A DNA stretch of 48,305 bases from Collinsella aerofaciens (lineage in GTDB: Bacteria > Actinomycetota > Coriobacteriia > Coriobacteriales > Coriobacteriaceae): positions 1 through 48,305 of the forward strand of contig NZ_JADNHZ010000024.1 in assembly GCF_015554145.1 (NCBI RefSeq). The letters run 5' to 3'. The position numbers were made by a program, and so were the translations under genes. This document shows, piece by piece, positions 1-7,772 of the stretch. The notes beneath the pieces were generated by a model. It was not told the origin of the DNA. It saw only the letters and a program-made list of their open reading frames with translations, and searched no databases. The first letter of the stretch is position 1. Every line of letters starts with the position of its first letter.

Positions 1-11
1 CGGATTCGCGC

Positions 12-49
12 CTCAGGACTCAGCGCAACGCGTTGCGCTGAGTCCTGAG
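12..49. repeat. perfect 38-bp palindrome
   Basis: Bases 12-30 are the exact reverse complement of 31-49, with no loop. It lies 23 bp beyond the stop codon of the minus-strand gene 72-425. It could form a hairpin at the 3' end of that transcript, but no clear T-tract follows on the minus strand. Confidence 0.8.
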
Positions 50-71
50 CCTGTTGCAATGAAGATGAGAA

Positions 72-425
72 TCAAGGCTCGACATCGGAGCTGACACCCT
101 CAAGGTCATATCGGCTGGCACCCTCGAGCCAATCGATGATATCGTCGATGTTGTCGCGGGCATCTTCGAGCAGGCTCTCGTTGCTGACGGCCTCGAGGTG
201 CCCATATCCGTTGAAGCGGTAGCAGTCGGCATCCGACTCAACGTGGCGGCTCTCGCTGAGAGCGGTCTCCACGTCCCAGCCGCAGAGCTTAGCGGCTTCC
301 TCCACGGAATCATACGTATCGAAATGGCCGTACTGGTTTGCGGTATCATACGCTTTCGCGCAGTCCAGCAAATCGCTATCGCTTGCCTCGTTGAGCAGGT
401 AGTCTTTCAAACCGATGCGGTTCAT
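72..425 (-). CDS. small acidic protein of unknown function
   Basis: 117 residues. The ATG is preceded by GGAGGA at good spacing. I do not recognise a family. The protein is strongly acidic (about 29 Asp/Glu against 8 Lys/Arg) with no signal peptide or membrane segment, so it is probably a soluble cytoplasmic protein. Acidic composition is typical of DNA mimics such as ArdA or Ocr, but composition alone proves nothing. It is the leftmost gene seen and reads in the same direction as the transfer module. Confidence 0.7.
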   Translation of the reverse strand: MNRIGLKDYLLNEASDSDLLDCAKAYDTANQYGHFDTYDSVEEAAKLCGWDVETALSESRHVESDADCYRFNGYGHLEAVSNESLLEDARDNIDDIIDWLEGASRYDLEGVSSDVEP

Positions 426-514
426 AGTTCCTCCAGACAGTCAGGGTGGTCACACTCGAATCATCGCGCTCGGCACAAGCTGGAAATCCCAACGGGACAC
501 AAGTAGCTCTCGTG

Positions 515-567
515 ATTGCGTAAACGACTTCTACATATGCGAACTAGATTTATAGCCGTATGTGCTA
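515..567. promoter_or_regulatory. cluster of TACATAYGCG-type motifs
   Basis: TTCTACATATGCG at 529-541 matches the motif found beside the attachment site and in the 23.7 kb control region. ATTGCGTAAAC (about 515) and an inverted CACATACGG-like copy (about 557-566) lie on either side. It sits about 105 bp upstream of the start of gene 72-425. Role inferred only from the shared motif. Confidence 0.35.
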
Positions 568-595
568 CGAACCCTTCCTCATCCGCATATCCCCC

Positions 596-692
596 TGCTT
601 TTCCTCGTTCTTATCCTTCTTTTTATTTTTCTTCTTCTTATTCTTCTTATCCGTGTAGCTCGGTAGCGCCTTATGCGCCTACCGAGCTACAC
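596..692. repeat. polypyrimidine tract plus inverted octamer hairpin
   Basis: Bases 596-652 are almost pure pyrimidine (TTC/TTATTC-like). At 653-666 and 679-692 are the two halves of a perfect 14-bp inverted repeat with a 12-base loop; its arms are two CTAC octamer units and their reverse complement. It follows the end of gene 707-1348 and could act as its transcript end. This is the only place where the octamer family forms a closed hairpin outside the cargo region. Confidence 0.6.
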
Positions 693-706
693 ACCAAGCC
701 GAACCG

Positions 707-1348
707 TCAACGGTTTGCGTCCCCACGCTCCCCAAGATCCTCTTCGGCATCAAGCGAAGCTTCTTCGGTCTTCGCACTAACAAGCTCATCGAGCGACTCA
801 GTGGCCTCGGGCTGCGCCTCGAGCTCGGCAAGGGCATCATCGACCTTCAACTCAACCTCCAGAAGCGTGAGCATCGAAGGCATGGTGAGTGTCTCATCGC
901 CGAAAACCTTCTCAACCGCCTCGCTGGGCACATCGAAGAGGTAGCCGTCCTCATCGCGGAGCGTATCGACACCGGCGGGAACAAGTTCATGGAACGTCAG
1001 AAGGGTCGGCGGTTCGCTGAGGACCTTACACGCAAGGGCTCCGCCGCACTCACCCCAGTCTGCACCATCGCGTGTAAAGGGGTGCTCATCGGGGATTGTA
1101 TCGGCATCGCTGAGAAGGAAATAATCCCGTTCCCCCTCGGCACCGTACATGCGCTGCACGGCGAAAAACACCTGGCACTCCGAAGGTCGCTTTCCCCGAT
1201 CGTCCATGGGAAACATAATGTCATCCAATGCAGCGAAGCATGCATCGATGATGGCATGCTGAACTGTCTCATCGTCCTCCGGATATTTGCTTCGAATCTC
1301 ACCCCCGAAGGGCATGAAATCGTCCATCTTGTTCTCAATCTGACTCAT
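707..1348 (-). CDS. acidic protein of unknown function
   Basis: 213 residues from the ATG at 1346-1348, which has AAAGGA seven bases upstream; an in-frame TTG five codons earlier is less likely. No family recognised. The protein is soluble and acidic, and the C-terminal 60 residues are rich in Glu, Asp and Ala. A short inverted repeat (AAGCGGT / ACCGCTT, 1363-1378) lies just upstream of the ribosome site and could form a leader hairpin affecting translation. Confidence 0.7.
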   Translation of the reverse strand: MSQIENKMDDFMPFGGEIRSKYPEDDETVQHAIIDACFAALDDIMFPMDDRGKRPSECQVFFAVQRMYGAEGERDYFLLSDADTIPDEHPFTRDGADWGECGGALACKVLSEPPTLLTFHELVPAGVDTLRDEDGYLFDVPSEAVEKVFGDETLTMPSMLTLLEVELKVDDALAELEAQPEATESLDELVSAKTEEASLDAEEDLGERGDANR

Positions 1349-1454
1349 AGCAGGTCCTTTCAAAGCGGTTTACCGCTTCCATACTCGATGTTTGCCGTCC
1401 ACTGGCGCAGCAACGGGACAGAAGTAGCCCCACACCGCCAAGGCACCCAACTGC

Positions 1455-1991
1455 CTACTCGCCCTCTGTGAGCTTGCGTGGCATGATCGTCAGCAGTACC
1501 GCGCCGCCGCACTTGAATTTGATTTTCACGGGTGCCTGCAGGTCGTCGATATTCCAGATGGCAATCCCGCACGCAGTCTGCCCCGGTTCGACCTCGACCG
1601 ACTCGGGGTTCCGATAGTTGCCCTCATCATCGTACAAAGCCCCGAATTGCAGGGTATCTCCATTTTGCGACGCAGACAGCATATCGATTGGCGAGATGAT
1701 CATCTTGGTGTCTGAATTGTTCGTCAGCAGCAGGTCGCAGACGAGTACCTTCTGCGCTCCGAGAGAACCGGACGAGGTTCCCGTCTCCGTTGAGGAATTG
1801 ACCTCCCAAGACCCGCGTCCCAGGCGATATCCGACAACGCTGATATTCACCGAGGAATCGCCCAGTTCCGCACTCGCAGATTGAATGGTGTTTGATTGAC
1901 CGCTCTGTATGCTTGCTCCGCAGCCAGCGAGACCCGCACCAAAACCGAAAACGGCGACAGCCGTCATTGCGGAAACGATAATTCGCTTCAT
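1455..1991 (-). CDS. secreted lipoprotein, DUF4352-like fold
   Basis: 178 residues. The N-terminus has a basic start, a hydrophobic core and the lipobox LAGC near residue 24, so it should be lipid-anchored on the outer face of the membrane. The rest resembles small Ig-like lipoprotein domains (DUF4352 type: a long beta-rich stretch with a VLVCDLLLTNNSD segment). It lies downstream of the CPBP protease gene but has its own extended -10 promoter at about 2043-2050. Carried lipoproteins of ICEs sometimes act in entry exclusion; that role here is a guess. A second lipoprotein of similar size is at 35716-36207. Confidence 0.75.
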   Translation of the reverse strand: MKRIIVSAMTAVAVFGFGAGLAGCGASIQSGQSNTIQSASAELGDSSVNISVVGYRLGRGSWEVNSSTETGTSSGSLGAQKVLVCDLLLTNNSDTKMIISPIDMLSASQNGDTLQFGALYDDEGNYRNPESVEVEPGQTACGIAIWNIDDLQAPVKIKFKCGGAVLLTIMPRKLTEGE

Positions 1992-2042
1992 GTCTTCATC
2001 CTGTCTATCTCGAAAGCCGCTTGGGGTACGGCCTATGACATA

Positions 2043-2050
2043 ATGATAGC
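2043..2050 (-). promoter_or_regulatory. extended -10 promoter for the lipoprotein gene
   Basis: On the minus strand TGC precedes TATCAT, an extended -10 element, about 50 bp upstream of the lipoprotein start. No good -35 is visible. Confidence 0.45.
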
Positions 2051-2111
2051 ACGGCGATAAATTGCAGAAAGATTATCGGCTCGCCGTCGGAAATGCCCAC
2101 AAGATCTATCG

Positions 2112-2741
2112 CTAGGCGAAGTAGGTGAGAACCAAGCCGAGAACCAGACCCGTCAGGTTGCAGACACAATGCGCGATGATGCTCGAGCTGATCCCGTCGC
2201 GCTGACTGAGACCGCCCAAGACCAAGGCGCAGACAAGGGCATATGCCGACTGCACGACATTGAAATGGAAGCAGGCGAACAGCACGGCTTGGATGAGGTT
2301 CGCAACCCAGAACGGCAAGCCGCACCGCTCCAATGCCGCCAGCGAGACGCCGCGAAAGCACAGCTCCTCCGCAACCGGATCGATAACGCAAAGCCGTAGC
2401 AGATAGGGGAGTGTGATGGCGACCGTCGCCGCAGTATCGATTTTAGAGACTATCGCGATAGTGCCGATTGAGACGGCTTGCAGCAAGACCCCGGCACTGA
2501 CAGCGGAAAGCACGGCAACGACCCCGAGACGGTTGAATCCAAGTCCGAAAGACCGGTACAGCCATGCCATGGCCGCAAGTGCGACCAGCGATGAAACGGC
2601 ATGCGCGATATCCTCGGGCAGACCCGCCGAAAGGGTCATCAGCCCCGCGCCGAGAAGCGAGACATCGAACAGCGCGGGCGCGATGAAGGCAAAGCGCAGA
2701 GGGATACCGTTACCCTCGGACTCGGCTTCGACTTGGTTCAC
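2112..2741 (-). CDS. CPBP-family intramembrane glutamic protease
   Basis: 209 residues from a GTG start at 2739-2741 with GGAGG six bases upstream; the GTG overlaps the stop codon of the preceding gene (GTGA), so the two are translationally coupled. About six hydrophobic segments make it a polytopic membrane protein. The family's motifs are visible: EELCFRG (EExxxR), FACFHF (FxxxH) and IAHCVCN (HxxxN). Family members process prenylated or signal-type proteins, or act in bacteriocin immunity (Abi). Its place behind the transfer module suggests a role in maturing an ICE surface protein or peptide; this is inference. Confidence 0.85.
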   Translation of the reverse strand: MNQVEAESEGNGIPLRFAFIAPALFDVSLLGAGLMTLSAGLPEDIAHAVSSLVALAAMAWLYRSFGLGFNRLGVVAVLSAVSAGVLLQAVSIGTIAIVSKIDTAATVAITLPYLLRLCVIDPVAEELCFRGVSLAALERCGLPFWVANLIQAVLFACFHFNVVQSAYALVCALVLGGLSQRDGISSSIIAHCVCNLTGLVLGLVLTYFA

Positions 2742-3199
2742 GCGAGCCTCCTTGCAAACAGATGCCTGCCGATGGCGCGGATGCCCTTCATGCCGGCAAG
2801 GATGCCGCCCGCCACGACTGCCGTACCCGCGACAAGTGCGACGACCCCGAGGGCGACCGCGCAGGCATCGATTGGCACCTCGTCCTCGAGGACTTTCTGC
2901 GCGATATAGCCGGAGAACCCCAGAGACCCCAGGCATGAGAGTCCCGCCATGATGGCATCGCGCTCCGTGCCGTTCCATGATTCGGTGCGAGGGCGAATGG
3001 AGAACAGAAACCCGTTCGCCAAATTGGCGAAGTCGCCGACATCAAGCCCGTTCGTCTCGAACAGGGGGCGGACGAGCCGAAACGCCTCGCCGTTATCCAC
3101 ATGTCTGCCGCAATCGGGCTTCCTGAGCACGATTACCGTGACCTCATTCGCTCTACCCATTGCACCCCTCGTGTCGCGGCACCCTAATTCACCGTTCAT
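2738..3199 (-). CDS. small membrane protein of the transfer module
   Basis: 153 residues. The ATG at 3197-3199 overlaps the topB stop (ATGA) and has GGGG eight bases upstream; an ATG at 3158-3160 with GAGGGG before it is an alternative start. Two hydrophobic segments lie at about residues 80-100 and 112-138, the second Gly/Ala/Val rich. No family recognised. The tight overlaps with topB and the CPBP gene place it in the same operon, so it may belong to the transfer apparatus. Confidence 0.65.
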   Translation of the reverse strand: MNGELGCRDTRGAMGRANEVTVIVLRKPDCGRHVDNGEAFRLVRPLFETNGLDVGDFANLANGFLFSIRPRTESWNGTERDAIMAGLSCLGSLGFSGYIAQKVLEDEVPIDACAVALGVVALVAGTAVVAGGILAGMKGIRAIGRHLFARRLA

Positions 3200-5307
3200 T
3201 TCCGTTTCCCCTTCTCATCGAACACGAACTCGACCTTGCCCGACTTATCTGCAGCCAGCTTGAGCTTCGCACTGAATTCCTTACCGGTTTTCGACTTGAA
3301 CCCCGAGATCTTCCCGGTCGTACCGCCCTCGAGAAGCTTGCCCAACTGAGCCGCCGTCAGCTTCTTTCCCGCCACGCTCTTCCAGATCTCGAATCCGCAC
3401 CCTTCGGTTTGGACCCATTTCCCATCTGCGTCGCGCTTCCCCTTGTTGGATGAGCAGCTGCACGTCTTGGCCTTGGAGCCGCGGTCGATGACATCTGCAC
3501 CGCATCGCGGGCATTTCCCGATGACCTTGGACCCAACGGGTCCCAAGCTGCCGAGCTTCTCGCCGTTTTTCTCCATGACCTCGATATCGTGGACAACCAT
3601 ATCGGTGACGGAGTTCACCACATCGTCGGCATCGAGCTCGAACCTGCCGACAGCCTCCATCTGGTTGAAGAGCCTCTCGGTGGCTTCAGGCGACGCTATC
3701 TGACACCCTCCGAGCAATTTGTAAGACACTGCGCCGCAATCGGTGAGGGACAGCGTTCCCTTCCTCTCCCTCATGAGGGCGCGGTCCTCGTCCTTGGTGA
3801 TCTCGGCGAGCGTGCTGGTGCGCGTGGCGCCAGTGCCGACGTTGTATTTCTCGAGTCGCTTGGTGAGCCACTTCATGGTCGGCTTCTGCGGGCGCTTGTT
3901 GGCACCTTCAAAGCAGAACGGTGACGCAGTCTTACCGAATTCGGCCGTGTTCTCCTTCTCGGCGCCCTCCTGGGCTTCCTCCTGCGAGGCATCGGAATCG
4001 AAAATCGCCTTGAATCCCCGCGACAGCGGTATCTGCGTCGACCCCGTGAACTCGGGAAAATCCTCCACGTGCGCCTTTACGAGTTCATACTCATAGTCCT
4101 CCGCGAGCATCGACAGGTAGTTCTTGGCGAGCACGACGTAGATATCGCGGGCGCATTTGCCATATGCATCGAGCGACCCAAGGCATGCGGGAACGTTCGG
4201 ACCGGGACGGTTAGCGCCGTGCGCACCGCCCTCCTTGACGTGCGTCTTGCGGGCGGTCCTGTGGGAGCAGATAGCGGGATCGACCCCGACGACCGCGCAG
4301 ATCTTGTCCACGAGGGGCAGCAGCTCATTGAACTGCTCGGGTGTGATCTGCTTGTCCTCGGTACGCGGATAGCTGACCACCTGGTCCTCATACATTTTCT
4401 GGTAGCAGGCCAAGACATCGGCGGGCTTGTGCCCGCGGCGGGCGAGGATGCCCGATAACCCCGCAAGGTCGAGCAGCTTGCCGGGCGCGGTATGTTTTTT
4501 CGTCCTCGAGTCCTCGACCACATCCGACACATGGAACGCGCCTAAGTCGACCTTCTCGGCGCTATCGAAACGCCACTCATCCCCGTCCTCATAGGTACGA
4601 GCGAAGACGTTGCCGTTCTCGTCGCGGAAACGCGCCTCGAAGAACGGCTTCTTGACATAGCCGTTGTACGCCTCGAGCTGGTCGCCCGTGAGCTTCACCA
4701 TGACGGATTTCAGGCGCCCCTCGCGCACGACCGTGCGAAACCCATGGTTGCGGGCGATGCAGGTCGCGGCACGCACGAACTGCATAGATGCGAGGTCCCA
4801 CCGCTCACGCACGTGGGCCTTGACGAAGTCTCCGTCCTCCTCCATGGCCCCGAGCATCTTACGGCCCTTGAAGGCCTTCTGGACGCTCGCGGGAGCCTCG
4901 TCGGTGAAGTACATGCGGCTCGTCTTGCCGTGCCAACCGCACTTCTCGAGCGCCTCCCATGCCAAAAGCTCACCCTCGCCGGAAGGGTCCACATCGGTCG
5001 CGATGCAGACCTCGTCCACCCCGGCAAGCTCCCGCTTCAGCTCCGAGATGACATCGGAGCAGCCCTTGAGCACGCCCTTCTTCCAAGCGAATTGTCCGAG
5101 GTCCCAGGGCAGCCCTTCCAGCGACCATTTCTGCATGGCTTCGGACTGCCCGGCAGGCACCTGCTTGTCGGGCGGGAGCAGGCCCATGACATGACCTCGA
5201 AGGGCGCAGATTTTATACTGCACGCCGGCATAGGAGCCGGAGGTCCCGCTGAGCGCCTTTGCGAAGTTGCGCTTAGCACTCGGCTTCTCTGCGAGTATGA
5301 GAATCAT
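3196..5307 (-). CDS. topB: type IA DNA topoisomerase (topoisomerase III)
   Basis: 703 residues from the ATG at 5305-5307, with AAAGGAG six bases upstream. The N-terminus MILILAEKPSAKRNF and the toprim sequence near residue 103 (ATDVDPSGEGELLAWE) mark a type IA topoisomerase; the usual DREGE is replaced here by DPSGEGE. The catalytic tyrosine is in SYPRTEDK near residue 311. A four-cysteine zinc ribbon follows near residues 593-640, then a basic tail. TopB is a regular member of Gram-positive ICE transfer modules and may unlink strands during transfer or ICE replication. Its start lies inside the end of the upstream HTH gene (35-bp overlap), indicating coupling. Confidence 0.93.
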   Translation of the reverse strand: MILILAEKPSAKRNFAKALSGTSGSYAGVQYKICALRGHVMGLLPPDKQVPAGQSEAMQKWSLEGLPWDLGQFAWKKGVLKGCSDVISELKRELAGVDEVCIATDVDPSGEGELLAWEALEKCGWHGKTSRMYFTDEAPASVQKAFKGRKMLGAMEEDGDFVKAHVRERWDLASMQFVRAATCIARNHGFRTVVREGRLKSVMVKLTGDQLEAYNGYVKKPFFEARFRDENGNVFARTYEDGDEWRFDSAEKVDLGAFHVSDVVEDSRTKKHTAPGKLLDLAGLSGILARRGHKPADVLACYQKMYEDQVVSYPRTEDKQITPEQFNELLPLVDKICAVVGVDPAICSHRTARKTHVKEGGAHGANRPGPNVPACLGSLDAYGKCARDIYVVLAKNYLSMLAEDYEYELVKAHVEDFPEFTGSTQIPLSRGFKAIFDSDASQEEAQEGAEKENTAEFGKTASPFCFEGANKRPQKPTMKWLTKRLEKYNVGTGATRTSTLAEITKDEDRALMRERKGTLSLTDCGAVSYKLLGGCQIASPEATERLFNQMEAVGRFELDADDVVNSVTDMVVHDIEVMEKNGEKLGSLGPVGSKVIGKCPRCGADVIDRGSKAKTCSCSSNKGKRDADGKWVQTEGCGFEIWKSVAGKKLTAAQLGKLLEGGTTGKISGFKSKTGKEFSAKLKLAADKSGKVEFVFDEKGKRK

Positions 5308-5656
5308 TGCGGCTCCTTTCACGGGAGGGGAGGGTAGTAACTGGATTCTTCTTTTTACAGGCGCAATCGATATCTCGCGCTTTCAGCACGGCCCGGAGCA
5401 TCGGCCCCTCATCGCTTCCCATGAGCCAGTCGCAGGGTACCCCCAGTGCCAGCGACAGGCGCAGGATGCATTCATAGTTCGGCAAGCGTGTCCCCGACAG
5501 GTACTTCTTGAAGGAGTCCTTGCTGATGCCGCAGACGCGACCGAGCTGGTACAGGTTTTCGTAACCGCACGCCTCGGCGGCCCTGCGCAGACGCACCTTG
5601 AAACGGGCTTTGCGCAGGGCGACCGTGCGGTCGGTATCGGGATCGACCGCGACCAT
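5273..5656 (-). CDS. XRE-type helix-turn-helix protein
   Basis: 127 residues. The HTH spans about residues 30-70 (LGRVCGISKDSFKKYLSG, then the LSLALGVPCDWLMG signature of the XRE family). The C-terminal 35 residues are basic and hydrophilic. The gene starts 5 bp after the VirB6-like gene and overlaps topB by 35 bp, so it is embedded in the transfer operon rather than divergent from it. It may bind ICE DNA for regulation or DNA processing; its target is unknown. No strong ribosome site precedes the ATG, consistent with coupling to the upstream gene. Confidence 0.8.
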   Translation of the reverse strand: MVAVDPDTDRTVALRKARFKVRLRRAAEACGYENLYQLGRVCGISKDSFKKYLSGTRLPNYECILRLSLALGVPCDWLMGSDEGPMLRAVLKARDIDCACKKKNPVTTLPSRERSRNDSHTRREAEC

Positions 5657-5661
5657 GGCTA

Positions 5662-6852
5662 TCAGCCGCCGAGGGCTGCGCGGGCGAGCTGCGTCGATTT
5701 AGCTAGGGTCATGGCAACTACGCCACAGCAAGCGATGATTTTGACGAGCGTATGGGCGACATTCCCGATGCCGCTCAGGCCGGTTCCGATATCGCCGACG
5801 ACAGACACGACCAGATAGGGGAACATGTAGAGGACCACGACCATTACGACGCCGGCGAGACAAAGCGAGAGGAACTGTCGGAGGTATCCCCATCCCCAGC
5901 TGCGGGTCTCATCGAAGCCCATGAGGGCGAACGGGATGGGTGCGAACATGGCGGTGAGGTAGATCTCGATGGCGCGACCGATCATCATGGCGTACGAGAT
6001 GACCAGGGTGAACTGTGCGACTATATAGGCAATGGCAACTTCGAGCAGGATGACCAGGCTTTCGATGATATTGCCGTCTTCGGGGAAGACGATAAGGTTG
6101 TCCTTGCTCCACCAGTCGGTGCCGACATTGGCTCCAAGCGAGCTGGCGGACGTGCTGGCGGTCTTGATGATTTCCAAGACGATGGAGTACAGGTCTTTGA
6201 CGATTCCGACGCCGTTGCGGACCATGTACATCATGACGGCGCACCAGACGAACAGTGCGACGACCTCGCGGACCGAGGGCATCATGCCGCCGCCTTGGTC
6301 CATCTTCTTGGCAATCTTGAGGAGCTGGAGCAGCATGCCCATGGCGAGAAGGGTGGCGGCGACTGGTTTGATGGCACTGTCGGACACGTTGGTGACCAGG
6401 GCGGCGAGGTTAATTTTTCCACTCGTATTTCCCAAGAGATGGTCGAAGTCGCAGAGCAGGTCCGACGCCGAGACGCAATTCTTTATATCGCCCAGCGTGC
6501 ATTTGAGCATGAGGTTGGCAATAGGTTGGACTAAGGTTCCGTTGAGGAACTTCATGATGCCCTGACCGATGGCCTCGGTCCAAGAGCCGATCATTTCCCC
6601 GACCTTGTTGACCAAGTCATCCAAGCCGAAAGCCGCGGCGCAATGCGGGGTCAGCAGCATGAACAGCAGCATGATTCCGAGCGCCAGCGCGAAAGACGCG
6701 CCCGCACGTCTGGCCGATGGGGACTTGATGCCATCGAGCTTGCACTCAACAGACTTTGCGACCGCGACGAGATGATGCTTCGCCTTGTTGAGGACGCCTT
6801 CATTGCGGGCGTAATCGAGGGCTTCGACCCTGATGGCGGCTACGTCCATCAT
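5662..6852 (-). CDS. VirB6/TrbL-like conjugation channel protein
   Basis: 396 residues; the ATG at 6850-6852 overlaps the stop of the upstream gene. The protein has about six or seven hydrophobic helices: one near residues 55-75, then several from about residue 155 to the C-terminus (e.g. LVILLEVAIAYIVAQFTLVISYAMMIG and AGVVMVVVLYMFPYLVVSVVG). Length, topology and position between the wall hydrolase and topB match the VirB6/TrbL-type inner-membrane channel subunit of Gram-positive type IV secretion systems. Sequence identity to the family is weak by eye, as is usual for VirB6. Confidence 0.75.
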   Translation of the reverse strand: MMDVAAIRVEALDYARNEGVLNKAKHHLVAVAKSVECKLDGIKSPSARRAGASFALALGIMLLFMLLTPHCAAAFGLDDLVNKVGEMIGSWTEAIGQGIMKFLNGTLVQPIANLMLKCTLGDIKNCVSASDLLCDFDHLLGNTSGKINLAALVTNVSDSAIKPVAATLLAMGMLLQLLKIAKKMDQGGGMMPSVREVVALFVWCAVMMYMVRNGVGIVKDLYSIVLEIIKTASTSASSLGANVGTDWWSKDNLIVFPEDGNIIESLVILLEVAIAYIVAQFTLVISYAMMIGRAIEIYLTAMFAPIPFALMGFDETRSWGWGYLRQFLSLCLAGVVMVVVLYMFPYLVVSVVGDIGTGLSGIGNVAHTLVKIIACCGVVAMTLAKSTQLARAALGG

Positions 6853-7748
6853 TGGACATCGACCTCCTCGAACTCATGGGTGTCGGTGTGGTAGATGACG
6901 AGAATGCTCGGCAGGGAATCCTCAGCTGCGTTCGTGGCGTTCTTGATGCCAAACGTCAGGGTGCGGGTGGACTCGTTGAAGTTCTCGATGACCGTGCCGT
7001 CCCACGTCAGCTCGGTCGTGGTGGAATGGTTTGCGAGCAGGTATTCGATAACGGAGCGCTTGAACTCCTTGGTGCGGCCATCGATGGCCTTTTTGAAGTT
7101 ATCGCCCTCGATGCCGTTGAATTTGGCGCTCTCGGCGGAGCGGTTGTTCGAATAGCCGTTCTCATTGTGGAACATATCGCACTTGAGCTCGAAATAGGTG
7201 TCGTTGCCCTCGCCGGTGAGCGCGGCGGGATCGACCCTGCTGAGGGTCATGATGTGGTCGTTGCCGGACGCGTCGATTACGGAGAAGACCTCCCAGCTTA
7301 AAGCTCCCGTCTGGTCGCCGGCGATGGTATCCACCGCAGTGATTGCAAAGGTCTGGACTTGCTTTTTGGTCTTCTTGACCGAGTCCTTGGACTCTCCGTA
7401 AGACTCGGTGATGATGCCGTCCTTGATCGTCATCGAACCGCTGCCGTCATTTGCCGCCCATTTCGAATTCTCGATCTGCTCGACGATTTGCGTGGTGGCC
7501 TGATCGTAGTCTCTGATGGCGGAGCGCTGTCGTTCGGTCAGCTCGGTTTTGGAATCGGCGGCATCCCCCTTATGAGATGGCTGCTCGCTTTTCTGCTCCA
7601 GCTGCTCCTGCGCATCGGCTGGGGCGTCGTTCCCGCCGCCCTTCGCGACGCAAGACGTGATACCGTTCATTGCGATGAACAACACGATGCCCGCTGCGAC
7701 CGCGACGACCGCCGTGTTGTTCTTGAGGAACTCCATGAATTTATCCAT
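6849..7748 (-). CDS. membrane-anchored transfer protein, unknown family
   Basis: 299 residues, with AAAGGAG just before the ATG. One N-terminal hydrophobic helix (residues 12-32) ends in a cysteine (MNGITSC), which could be either a membrane anchor or a lipobox-like site. A charged linker rich in Gln, Glu and Asp follows, then a mixed alpha/beta domain of about 230 residues with no catalytic motif I can name. A single-pass protein with a large outer domain at this position is what a VirB8-like subunit would look like, but I cannot show homology. It lies 24 bp from the wall hydrolase and overlaps the VirB6-like gene. Confidence 0.7.
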   Translation of the reverse strand: MDKFMEFLKNNTAVVAVAAGIVLFIAMNGITSCVAKGGGNDAPADAQEQLEQKSEQPSHKGDAADSKTELTERQRSAIRDYDQATTQIVEQIENSKWAANDGSGSMTIKDGIITESYGESKDSVKKTKKQVQTFAITAVDTIAGDQTGALSWEVFSVIDASGNDHIMTLSRVDPAALTGEGNDTYFELKCDMFHNENGYSNNRSAESAKFNGIEGDNFKKAIDGRTKEFKRSVIEYLLANHSTTTELTWDGTVIENFNESTRTLTFGIKNATNAAEDSLPSILVIYHTDTHEFEEVDVQ

Positions 7749-7772
7749 CCTGTCTCCTTTCCAGTCTGAGGT

